Below are positions 49,942 to 59,870 of a DNA stretch of 64,000 nt, piece after piece (position 1 is the stretch's first letter; the number at the start of each line of letters is the position of its first letter). Position numbers and translations under genes: made by a program. This DNA comes from an uncultured bacterium (GTDB lineage: Bacteria; Pseudomonadota; Alphaproteobacteria; Rhodospirillales; Rhodospirillaceae). Below the pieces are notes generated by a model. That model did no database searches and was not told the DNA's origin. It worked only from the letters and a program-made list of their open reading frames with translations. Location of the stretch: assembly GCA_903888485.1 (NCBI GenBank), contig CAISTS010000005.1:52842-116841 (forward strand), read 5' to 3'.

Positions 49942-50285
49942 ACCAGACGACAGGACCGCCACCAGGGGGCGTACTATTGATTCCCAAGGGAAATTCCGCC
50001 CCGCGGCGGATGGTTCGGCATCGCTAATACCGTCCCCGCCATTGTGCTCTGCACAATGCTAAAATCTGAATATCGACAAGGGGTTGAGAGACGGGGTCGG
50101 TAACGGACCCTGGACTTTGCGCCCCGGATGTGGCTGATTCCCGGCATCCGGAACATACCGGTCGGGGGTATGGGGTTTTACGGCACACGTCCAAGGATAG
50201 CCCATGGGGCTATTCGCCTTGGCGTATCACTCTGTCCCCTTCGGTCGGCCGTCTGTTTTTAACGCCAGCTCGCGAAGGAACCCCA
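49942..50285. promoter_or_regulatory. ccmA-acnA divergent region with two strong inverted repeats
   Basis: No gene is seen in these 344 bp. A perfect palindrome ATTGTGC-TCT-GCACAAT lies at 50041-50057 and could be an operator or a hairpin. A larger stem-loop at 50191-50222 pairs CCAAGG with CCTTGG and ATAGCCC with GGGCTAT around a three-base loop, with a 3-base bulge; it lies within the likely acnA leader, 64 bp before the start. The acnA start is preceded by GAAGGAA. Confidence 0.55.
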
Positions 50286-52973
<2,688 letters not shown>

Positions 52974-53000
52974 TTCCGCTCAAGCCAAAGCCACAACGTT

Positions 53001-53035
53001 AACGGCCCCAGCCGCGGCAGGGGCCGTTTCTTTTT
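53001..53035 (+). terminator. Intrinsic terminator after acnA
   Basis: AACGGCCCC at 53001-53009 pairs perfectly with GGGGCCGTT at 53020-53028 around a ten-base loop and is followed by TCTTTTT. It starts 27 bp after the acnA stop. Confidence 0.88.
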
Positions 53036-53062
53036 CGCGAGCAGATTCAGAGTTGATGGTCA

Positions 53063-53076
53063 TTGATCTCGATCAA
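53063..53076. promoter_or_regulatory. FNR/CRP-family box (TTGAT-N4-ATCAA)
   Basis: TTGATCTCGATCAA is an exact match to the FNR/Anr/FixK consensus TTGAT-N4-ATCAA, and the symmetry extends to TCATTGATC/GATCAATGA (53060-53079). Its centre is about 36 bp before the centre of the NsrR-like palindrome. If it acts at -41.5, transcription would start inside that palindrome. The binding protein (FNR, FixK or a Dnr/NnrR-type NO sensor) is not determined. Confidence 0.72.
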
Positions 53077-53092
53077 TGACGGTCCGGCGCCC

Positions 53093-53117
53093 AAACATAT
53101 ATTTCAAATATATGTTT
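53093..53117. promoter_or_regulatory. NsrR-type operator candidate
   Basis: A perfect 12-1-12 palindrome: AAACATATATTT, a central C, then its exact reverse complement. NsrR sites are AT-rich palindromes of similar size with ATGxATTT-type half-sites. It ends 17 bp before the start of an nsrR-like gene, so autoregulation and control of the downstream globin and reductase genes are likely. TATATT at 53098-53103 inside it could be the -10 element. Confidence 0.7.
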
Positions 53118-53134
53118 AGTGCGTCCACATCCTC

Positions 53135-53536
53135 ATGCGTCTAACGCAATTCTCCGACTACTCCCTGCGCCTCTTGGTGTACCTCGCCGAGCGCCCGGAC
53201 GAATGCTGCACGATTGGGGACATCGCCGCGTGGTACGGCATTTCGAAGCCGCACCTGGTGAAGGTCGCGCACAATCTCGTGACACTCGGATACGTCAAAT
53301 CGGCGCGGGGCAAAGGCGGAGGCCTGCGTCTCGCGCTGCCGCCCGCGGAAATCAACATCGCGGCGCTGATCAAGCGCACGGAGCCCGATTTCCACACCGT
53401 CGAGTGTTTCGACACGGCGCACAATACCTGCCGCATCGTTCGCAGCTGCAGGCTCAAGCACGTCCTGCATGACGCCACGCGCGGCTTTCTGGCGGCGCTG
53501 GAGCGGCACACGCTGGCAACCATCTCCACCCCATAA
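53135..53536 (+). CDS. nsrR: Rrf2-family NO-sensing repressor, NsrR type
   Basis: A 133-residue winged-helix repressor. The family start MRLTQFSDYSLRLLVYLA includes Asp8, a cluster ligand in Streptomyces NsrR. The recognition-helix region is ISKPHLVKVAHNL and the wing SARGKGGGLRLA. Three Cys at 91, 99 and 105 (ECFDTAHNTC, SCRLK) are the expected Fe-S ligands that react with NO. An extra CC at 24-25 is present. It leads an operon with a truncated haemoglobin and a reductase behind two operator-like palindromes. Confidence 0.9.
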   Translation: MRLTQFSDYSLRLLVYLAERPDECCTIGDIAAWYGISKPHLVKVAHNLVTLGYVKSARGKGGGLRLALPPAEINIAALIKRTEPDFHTVECFDTAHNTCRIVRSCRLKHVLHDATRGFLAALERHTLATISTP

Positions 53537-53565
53537 ATATCAACCCCAAAGGATAGGAAGACAAA

Positions 53566-53931
53566 ATGACTACGCTCTACGATCGGCTCGGCGGCGCGGA
53601 AGCTGTGAATGCGGCCGTCGATATTTTCTACCGCAAGGTCCTCGCCGACGACCGCGTCAACGGCTTTTTCGATAACACCGACATGGATCGTCAAATCGCC
53701 AAGCAGAAGGCGTTCCTCACCATGGCTTTCGGGGGGCCCAACAAATATACCGGCAAAGACATGCGCACGGGCCATAAGCACCTCGTCGCGCGCGGACTGA
53801 ACGATTCGCACGTCGACGCCATTATCGAACTCCTGGGAAGCACGTTGAAAGAGCTCGGCGCGGCGCCGGCCGACATTGCCCAGGTCGCGGCTATCGCCGA
53901 GAGCGTGCGCAACGATGTGCTGAATCGCTAA
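53566..53931 (+). CDS. Group 1 truncated haemoglobin (trHbN type)
   Basis: A 121-residue 2-on-2 globin. Family motifs are LYDRLGG, the FF-xx-TDM region, and AFGGPNKYTGKDMRTGHKHL with the proximal His70. Tyr22 (B10 position, FYRKVLADD) and Gln47 (E11-like, AKQKAF) match the distal Tyr/Gln pair of Mycobacterium trHbN, which performs NO dioxygenation. Its position between nsrR and a reductase gene supports NO detoxification to nitrate. The start ATG 53566 has AGGATAGG upstream. Confidence 0.93.
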   Translation: MTTLYDRLGGAEAVNAAVDIFYRKVLADDRVNGFFDNTDMDRQIAKQKAFLTMAFGGPNKYTGKDMRTGHKHLVARGLNDSHVDAIIELLGSTLKELGAAPADIAQVAAIAESVRNDVLNR

Positions 53932-53952
53932 CCCCTCGGGCATATTTTCTCC

Positions 53953-54957
53953 ATGACAAGCGTCACGTTCGAGGGAAGCCGATTCACTGTCGGTGACAAT
54001 GAATCGGTTCTTGATTGCCTCTCACGGCACGGGATTTCCGTACCGCATGCCTGCCGATCGGGCGTATGCCAATCGTGTCTTATGCACGCGTCGCAAGGTG
54101 AAGTGCCCGAGGCCGCGCAGAAGGGATTGAAAACGACTCTCAGAAAACAAAACCTGTTCCTGTCCTGTCAGTGCCTGCCGGAGCACGACATGACCGTCAG
54201 CCTGCCGGATGCTCAGGGTCTGGATACGCGTGCGGTCATTGCATCGCGCGAGATGCTCAATCACAACGTCATGCGGCTCTTGCTGCGGCCCGAGAGCGGC
54301 TTCGCCTGTGAGCCGGGTCAATTCATTTCGCTCATCAACGGTGACGGGCTCGCGCGCAGCTATTCAGTAGCCAACAATCCGGTCCGCGACGGCGTGATCG
54401 AGCTCCACATACGGCTACTCAAAGGCGGCATGATGAGCGACTTCCTCCGAGAGGAGGCCGCGCCCGGAGAGACCGTCACCGTGCGCGGCCCGGCGGGGAA
54501 TTGCTTTTATGTGTCCGACGATGGCCGTGACTATCCCATCGTCCTGGCCGGCACTGGCACGGGCCTCGCGCCGCTCTATGGCATCGTCAAGCAGGCGCTC
54601 GCCATGGGCCACAACGGCGCCATCCAATTATTTCACGGCGCGCTGCACTCCAACGATCTTTACCTGGTCGAGGAACTGCTGGCACTCGCCGCGGGTCACG
54701 CCCCATTGCGCTACACACCCTGCGTTTTGCACGACGCGCCGGGATCATTGCCGGGGCCGTTCTACGTGCAAGGCAATATCGAAGACGTAGTCCTATCCGC
54801 ATTGCCGTCCGACAAGGCCCCGGCCAGGCTTTTCTTGTGCGGCGCGCCCGAATTCGTGAATGCCCTCAAGCGCAAGGCGTTCCTGGCGGGATTGGCGTCG
54901 AGACACATCTTTGCGGATGCGTTCCTGCCCAGCAAACCCATGCCGGCGGCCGCGTAA
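53953..54957 (+). CDS. [2Fe-2S]/FAD/NAD oxidoreductase, probable globin reductase
   Basis: A 334-residue iron-sulfur flavoprotein. Residues 1-85 are a plant-type ferredoxin domain with Cys34, Cys39, Cys42 (HACRSGVCQSC) and Cys72 (LFLSCQC). The FAD domain has RSYSVANNPV (R-x-Y-S) and the NAD domain has GTGTGLAPLYGIV and the C-terminal FLCGAPEFV. This order (Fd-FAD-NAD) is that of electron-transfer subunits of oxygenases. It starts 21 bp after the globin gene and is most simply its reductase; a role with another acceptor is possible. Confidence 0.88.
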   Translation: MTSVTFEGSRFTVGDNESVLDCLSRHGISVPHACRSGVCQSCLMHASQGEVPEAAQKGLKTTLRKQNLFLSCQCLPEHDMTVSLPDAQGLDTRAVIASREMLNHNVMRLLLRPESGFACEPGQFISLINGDGLARSYSVANNPVRDGVIELHIRLLKGGMMSDFLREEAAPGETVTVRGPAGNCFYVSDDGRDYPIVLAGTGTGLAPLYGIVKQALAMGHNGAIQLFHGALHSNDLYLVEELLALAAGHAPLRYTPCVLHDAPGSLPGPFYVQGNIEDVVLSALPSDKAPARLFLCGAPEFVNALKRKAFLAGLASRHIFADAFLPSKPMPAAA

Positions 54958-54971
54958 TCAGGAAAGGCGTG

Positions 54972-55763
54972 CTATCGGACCGCCGCGAACCAGCGGTCGC
55001 TGCGGAAACCTTTGAAGAAGGCGCCGACGTCCCACCAGTTCGTGTCGGGATCGCGGCTGAACATCACGCGGTCGACGCGGCCCACCAGATTATCTGCCGG
55101 CACGAAGCCGACACCGCCGCCTGAAGCTGGTACGCGGCTGTCCAGCGAATCGTCGCGGTTGTCGCCGACGAAGAAGTAGTGTTCTTCGGGCACCTTGAAC
55201 TCCATGGTGTCGTCCAGATAGGCCCGGTCAGACTGCTCGAGGATCTGGTGTTCGCGCCCGCCCGGTAGCGTCTCGATATAGCGGCGCACCTCACGCGTAC
55301 GGCCGCCCCGGTCAATCACCACTGCGCCGTCGTCGCGCCGCGGCAGTTCTTCACCGTTGATGACCAGCCGGCCTTCGCGCATCTGGATGCGGTCGCCCGG
55401 CATGCCCACGAGGCGTTTGACGTAGTTGATCGAGGTGTCGCGCGGTAGCTTGAAAACGATGACGTCGCCGCGCTCGGGCGGGTTGTCGAGCACGCGGCCG
55501 TGAAAGCCGTCCAGGGCATGGGCCATGAAATCCATCGGCGCGGAATATCGGCTAAAGCCGTAGGCGGCTTTGCCGGCGATCAGCGTGTCACCCACCTGGA
55601 GCGTCGGCACCATCGAAGCGCTTGGCACGTTGAAGGGCTCAGCGCCGACGGTGCGGAAAACCATGGCCACCAGAATGGCGACGACGATTGAACCAGCGTC
55701 GCGCCAGAACGGCGGCGGCGGGGGCGCGGGTGGTTTGCTTTCGGGAATCGAATCCATTGCCAT
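54972..55763 (-). CDS. lepB: Signal peptidase I
   Basis: A 263-residue serine-lysine membrane protease that removes signal peptides from exported proteins. A Pro-rich N-terminus leads to one membrane segment (about 24-42). The catalytic Ser is in VPSASMVPTLQVGD and the Lys in YVKRLVGMPGD; the box E signature GDNRDDSLDSR is present. ATG 55763 is used, though MDSIPES at 55757 is possible. It converges with the reductase gene and is divergent from the thrS leader. Confidence 0.94.
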   Translation of the reverse strand: MAMDSIPESKPPAPPPPPFWRDAGSIVVAILVAMVFRTVGAEPFNVPSASMVPTLQVGDTLIAGKAAYGFSRYSAPMDFMAHALDGFHGRVLDNPPERGDVIVFKLPRDTSINYVKRLVGMPGDRIQMREGRLVINGEELPRRDDGAVVIDRGGRTREVRRYIETLPGGREHQILEQSDRAYLDDTMEFKVPEEHYFFVGDNRDDSLDSRVPASGGGVGFVPADNLVGRVDRVMFSRDPDTNWWDVGAFFKGFRSDRWFAAVR

Positions 55764-55858
55764 GAAGTATGGGGCACGGGCCTTGCGCGGCGAAGTTGCT
55801 TTATTGAAAGGATCGCCACCCGCTCGCAAGAGAGGCCGACTCTCGCTGTATTCCGGCC

Positions 55859-55933
55859 ATGCGCAAGATGATGATCAGCAGCACCACCACCACCACGGAC
55901 CGCTTCGGCGGGCCTTGGTGGCGTGCGCGTTAA
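55859..55933 (+). CDS. Threonine-codon-rich leader peptide (24 codons)
   Basis: A short open frame reads MRKMMISSTTTTTDRF, then GGPWWRAR and TAA. Codons 9-13 are five consecutive Thr codons (ACC four times, then ACG; 55883-55897), preceded by Ile and two Ser. It lies 130 bp before a threonyl-tRNA synthetase gene and is followed by an intrinsic terminator that has no upstream plus-strand gene to terminate. This is the layout of an amino-acid-responsive leader peptide. A clear ribosome-binding site is not visible. Confidence 0.72.
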   Translation: MRKMMISSTTTTTDRFGGPWWRAR

Positions 55934-55992
55934 TCTAACGTCTACATCGCGCGCTTTCACAAAGGCCCCGCCGGATCCGGTCGGGGCCTTTT
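55906..55992 (+). promoter_or_regulatory. Transcription attenuator of thrS: antiterminator arm and intrinsic terminator
   Basis: The terminator pairs AAAGGCCCCG (55961-55970) with CGGGGCCTTT (55982-55991), a perfect 10-bp stem ending in a short T run. The segment CGGCGGGCCTT at 55906-55916, just after the Thr codons, can instead pair with the 5' arm AAGGCCCCGCCG (55962-55973) with only one bulged base. A ribosome stalled at the Thr codons would leave this arm free and prevent the terminator; a ribosome reaching the stop codon would favour it. Confidence 0.75.
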
Positions 55993-56062
55993 GATTTGTG
56001 AAGCGATTAGACATGCTCGCAAACCCAGGTTCCGACTCCGGCATAACAGCAGGAACTGAACC

Positions 56063-57289
56063 ATGGAAAACGTCTCATCGCATATCGATCATCGCCAACT
56101 CGGCCGTCAGCTCGCGCTCTTCCACCAGCAGGAAGAGGGCCCGGGTATGGTCTTCTGGCACCCGCGCGGCTTTGCGCTCTGGCGCGTGATCGAGGACTAC
56201 ATCCGAAAACGCATGCGCGGTGCGGGCTTCGCCGAAATCCGCACGCCGCAGATTCTCGCCCGCGCACTGTGGGAGAAGAGCGGTCACTGGGAGAAGTTCG
56301 CGGACCACATGTTCGCCTTCACTCAGGACTCGGCGAAGGAAGAAGAAGGCTGCGGCCACCGTATGATGGCGCTGAAGCCCATGAGCTGCCCAGGCCACAT
56401 CCAGATCTTCAACGCCGACATTCGCTCCTACCGCGAGCTGCCGCTGCGTTACGCAGAATTCGGCGCATGCCACCGCAACGAGCCCTCGGGCGCGCTGCAG
56501 GGGCTCATGCGCACGCGCGCTTTCGTGCAGGACGACGCGCACATCTTCTGCACGGAAGAGCAAATCGTTCCCGAGGTGGCGCGTTTCTGCGATTTGTTGC
56601 GGGCGGTTTACGCGGACTTCGGCTTCGACAAGGTGCGCGTCGGCTTTTCAACGCGGCCTCTGGTGCGCGCCGGTGACGATCCTACCTGGGACCGCGCCGA
56701 AGCGTCGTTGGAGGCTGCCGCCAAAGCCGCCGGCCTCGACTACCGCGTTCAGCCGGGCGAGGGCGCGTTCTATGGGCCGAAGTTGGAGTTCATCCTGGAA
56801 GATGCGCGCGGCCGCGCCTGGCAGTGCGGCACCATCCAGCTCGACTTTGTCTTGCCCGAACGGTTGGATGCGCTTTACGTCGATGCATCGGGCGCGCGCC
56901 TCAGGCCGGCCATGATCCATCACGCCGTGCTCGGCAGCCTGGAGCGCTTTATCGCCATGCTGCTGGAGCACTATCAAGGCGTGCTGCCGCTGTGGCTGGC
57001 ACCCGAGCAGATCGTCGTCGCCAGCATCACGCCGGCGCAGAACGATTACGCTATCGAGATCGCCAAAGCTTTTGTGGTGGCTGGCTTTCGCGTTGCGCTC
57101 GACACCCGCGCCGAACGCCTGCCGCGCAAGATCCTGGACGCGCGCGAAGCCGCGATTCCTGTGCTGGCGGTGGTTGGCGCGAAGGAAGCGGCCCGCGGTT
57201 CCGTAGCCTTGCGTTGGCGGGACGGCGAACAGCGCACCTTGCCGCTGGCCGAAGCCACCGCTCTGCTGACGCCCCAGGCCCTTAAGTAA
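56063..57289 (+). CDS. thrS: Threonyl-tRNA synthetase lacking the N-terminal TGS and editing domains
   Basis: A 408-residue class II synthetase. It starts at the position equal to about residue 226 of E. coli ThrRS and is collinear from there to the end, so the TGS and editing domains are absent while catalytic and anticodon-binding domains are complete. Zinc ligands Cys109 (KPMSCPGH), His160 (DDAHIF) and His286 (MIHHAVLGS) and motif 2 (CHRNEPSGALQGL) are conserved. It should charge tRNA-Thr but cannot clear Ser-tRNA-Thr by itself. It lies behind a Thr leader-peptide attenuator. The ATG at 56063 has AGGAA upstream. Confidence 0.93.
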   Translation: MENVSSHIDHRQLGRQLALFHQQEEGPGMVFWHPRGFALWRVIEDYIRKRMRGAGFAEIRTPQILARALWEKSGHWEKFADHMFAFTQDSAKEEEGCGHRMMALKPMSCPGHIQIFNADIRSYRELPLRYAEFGACHRNEPSGALQGLMRTRAFVQDDAHIFCTEEQIVPEVARFCDLLRAVYADFGFDKVRVGFSTRPLVRAGDDPTWDRAEASLEAAAKAAGLDYRVQPGEGAFYGPKLEFILEDARGRAWQCGTIQLDFVLPERLDALYVDASGARLRPAMIHHAVLGSLERFIAMLLEHYQGVLPLWLAPEQIVVASITPAQNDYAIEIAKAFVVAGFRVALDTRAERLPRKILDAREAAIPVLAVVGAKEAARGSVALRWRDGEQRTLPLAEATALLTPQALK

Positions 57290-59144
57290 GGCCCTTCTCG
57301 AGGAACGCCGAGAGGCGCCTGGCGAAAGCAGTGGGATCGGGCACGGTCTCGCCTTCAAGGATGCGCGCCTGGTCGAGCAGCAAGTGGGCGGCGTCGTTCA
57401 AGGCGGGGCCGTCCACCTCGTTGAGGCGCAGGATCAGCGTGTGTTTAGGATTGATCTCAAGCACCTTGCGCAGCGCCATGCCCGGGTTCTCGCCGTGCTG
57501 CTTGAGCATACGCGCGAGGTGCAGGCTCATGCCGCCGGTGTCGGCGACGAGACACACCGGGCTGCCGGTGAGGCGATCGGACACGCGCACATCGGCGACG
57601 GCGTCACCAAGGCTTGCTTTCAGCTTTTCGACCAGTCCCTCCACTTCGGCCGGGGTTTCTTCCTGGGTGTCGTCCTTTTTGTTGCCGGCGATCTTCGAGA
57701 GATCGTTGCCGGCTTCGGCCACGGACTTGAACGGCTTTTTGTCGTAGGTGCCAACGGTAGGCACCCAGAACTCGTCGATGGTGTCGGACAGCAGCAACAC
57801 CTCGATGCCCTTGGCGAGGAACCCCTCGACCTGCGGGCTGTTCTTCAGCGCCGCCGCATTCTCGCCGACGATATAGTAGATGGCTTCTTGGCCTTCCTTC
57901 ATCCGGCCAACGTAGTCCTTAAGGCTGGTCCAGCCGTCGGCCGTCGTGGACTTGAAGCGCGCCAGCTCCAGCAGTTCCTCGCGGCGTTCGAAGTCCTCGT
58001 AGAGTCCTTCCTTGAAGACCGCGCCGAAAGCCTCCCAGAACACGGCGTAATCCTCGGGCTTTTCGCTGCGGTCCTTCAGGTCTTTCAGCAGACGCTTGGC
58101 GATGCCGGTCTGGATCTTCTTCAGCATCGGGTTGTTCTGCAGCATCTCGCGGCTGACGTTCAGCGGCAGATCTGAGGAATCCACTACACCCCGAATAAAA
58201 CGAAGGTAGCGCGGCATCAGGCCATCGAGTTGGTCGGAGATGAACACGCGATTTACATAGAGCTTCACGTGGCTCTTGCGCTCGGGATGGAAGAGATCGA
58301 AGGGCTTCTGCGTCGGAATGAACAGGAGCGCGGTATATTCTATGGCGCCCTCGGCGCGGTAATGCAGCGTGTGCCACGGCGCGTCGAAGGCGTGAGCGGC
58401 GTGGTGATAGAACTCCTTGTACTGCTCGGCGCCGATCTCGCTCTTGGGGCGCATCCACAGAGCGGAGGCGCTATTCAGCGTCTCTTCCTTGGCGTCTTTC
58501 TCGCCGGCGACGGCATCCAGGATCACCGGGAGGGCGATGTGATCCGAGTAAGTTGTGACGATTTGCCGCAGGCGCATCGGTTCGAGGAACTCTTCGGCGT
58601 CCGTCTTCAGGTGAAGCGTGATGCGCGTGCCGCGCGGCGCTTCTTCCTGTTCCCCGACCGTGAACCCGCCTTTGCCGTCGCTGGACCAGTGCCAGCCCTT
58701 CGACTCGCCGGCTTGGCGCGAGATCACGTCAACCTTGTCGGCCACCATGAAGGCCGAATAGAAACCGACGCCGAACTGGCCGATCAGGTTTACGTCCTTC
58801 TTCGCCTCGCCGACGGATTTCAGGAACTCGGCCGTGCCCGACTTGGCAATGGTGCCCAGGTTGGCGATCAGCTCATCCCGGTTCATGCCGATGCCGTTGT
58901 CGCTGACGGTCAGCGTCTTGGCATCCTTATCCACGGCGAGGTGAATGGTGAAATCGCCACCATCCTCGAGCAGCTTGGAATTCGTCAGCGCGGCATAGCG
59001 CAGCTTGTCGCAGGCGTCCGAGGCGTTGGAGATCAATTCGCGCAGGAAGATCTCGCGGTTCGAGTAAAGCGAGTGGACCACCAGGTCCAAAAGCTTGGCG
59101 ACTTCGGCCTGGAATTCGCGGGTCTCAGTGTTTTTCTCGGTCAT
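57282..59144 (-). CDS. htpG: Chaperone protein HtpG (Hsp90)
   Basis: A 620-residue Hsp90-family ATPase. The N-terminal GHKL site has SNREIFLRELISNASDACDK, DNGIGM and GQFGVGFYSAFMVA. Middle-domain catalytic Arg region SDLPLNVSREMLQNNP and the C-terminal dimer segment with NPKHTLI are intact. ATG 59144 matches the family start (EKNTETREFQAEVAKLL). It converges with thrS, sharing 8 bp at the stop codons. I cannot identify a heat-shock promoter upstream. Confidence 0.96.
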   Translation of the reverse strand: MTEKNTETREFQAEVAKLLDLVVHSLYSNREIFLRELISNASDACDKLRYAALTNSKLLEDGGDFTIHLAVDKDAKTLTVSDNGIGMNRDELIANLGTIAKSGTAEFLKSVGEAKKDVNLIGQFGVGFYSAFMVADKVDVISRQAGESKGWHWSSDGKGGFTVGEQEEAPRGTRITLHLKTDAEEFLEPMRLRQIVTTYSDHIALPVILDAVAGEKDAKEETLNSASALWMRPKSEIGAEQYKEFYHHAAHAFDAPWHTLHYRAEGAIEYTALLFIPTQKPFDLFHPERKSHVKLYVNRVFISDQLDGLMPRYLRFIRGVVDSSDLPLNVSREMLQNNPMLKKIQTGIAKRLLKDLKDRSEKPEDYAVFWEAFGAVFKEGLYEDFERREELLELARFKSTTADGWTSLKDYVGRMKEGQEAIYYIVGENAAALKNSPQVEGFLAKGIEVLLLSDTIDEFWVPTVGTYDKKPFKSVAEAGNDLSKIAGNKKDDTQEETPAEVEGLVEKLKASLGDAVADVRVSDRLTGSPVCLVADTGGMSLHLARMLKQHGENPGMALRKVLEINPKHTLILRLNEVDGPALNDAAHLLLDQARILEGETVPDPTAFARRLSAFLEKGLT

Positions 59145-59441
59145 GTACGGCGGGCTCGCGTCTTGATTTGTGGCAAAGGACCTTGCGTCGGCCCCGGCGG
59201 AGGCAGATATGAGGCGAGCGGCACGCCCTTGCAAGAGGGGACGTCACGGCCATAACGGTCCGTATTTGTTCCAAAACCCCCAAAAAAGAATCTCACCTTT
59301 GTACGGCGTGGTGCCCTTGCCGAGAGTTGCCATACCGACCCACTTAGGGTGAAAATCGGTACCCGACGGCCGAGGTGTTTCGGATGCAGAAGCGCCGTCA
59401 TTCCTCGCCGGGCGCCCCGTTTCAACTTACGGAGCCTGTCC

Positions 59442-59834
59442 ATGCAGACCCCAGTCCAAATCAGCTTTCACGGTCTCGACAAATCCGATGCGGTCCAAGC
59501 GCGCATCCTGGAGAAGGTCGCCAAGCTCGAGCAGTTCTACGACCGCATCACCGCCTGCCGCGTCGTGGTCGAACGCCACCACAGTTCAGGTGCCAACGCG
59601 ACCACCAAGGACCAGCCCTTCCACATCTCGATCATCCTTGAGGTTCCGGGCGAGGAGCTGGTTTACAAGCGCGACCCCAAGAGCGATGAAGCGCTGAAGG
59701 ACCACCAGGACATCAATATCGCTCTGCGTGACGCCTTTGCCGCCATGCAGCGGCAGTTGAAGGAGCATAAGGAAATACGCCGGTCCGGCCGCCAGGAAGC
59801 CGAGCGCGTGCGCAACAACGAGCCGATCATCTAG
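59442..59834 (+). CDS. hpf: Ribosome hibernation-promoting factor/sigma-54 modulation protein
   Basis: A 130-residue short-type HPF/RaiA. The core reads QISFHGLDKSDAVQARILEK, ACRVVVERHH, then FHISIILEVPGEELVYK and INIALRDAFAAMQRQL, the beta-alpha-beta-beta-beta-alpha pattern that binds the 30S decoding site. There is no long C-terminal dimerisation domain, so it should behave as a short HPF or YfiA. ATG 59442 was chosen at the conserved start. It reads towards the helicase gene. Confidence 0.9.
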   Translation: MQTPVQISFHGLDKSDAVQARILEKVAKLEQFYDRITACRVVVERHHSSGANATTKDQPFHISIILEVPGEELVYKRDPKSDEALKDHQDINIALRDAFAAMQRQLKEHKEIRRSGRQEAERVRNNEPII

Positions 59835-59870
59835 ACCACACCCACCCTAACCACAGGAAAGCCGGCGGTC

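Noticed and set aside
50130..50285. N-terminal extension of acnA
   Set aside because: It has no similarity to aconitase and contains the leader stem-loop; the family start is at 50286.
59145..59441. Heat-shock sigma-32 promoter for htpG
   Set aside because: No CTTGAAA-CCCCAT pair with proper spacing could be found on the minus strand.
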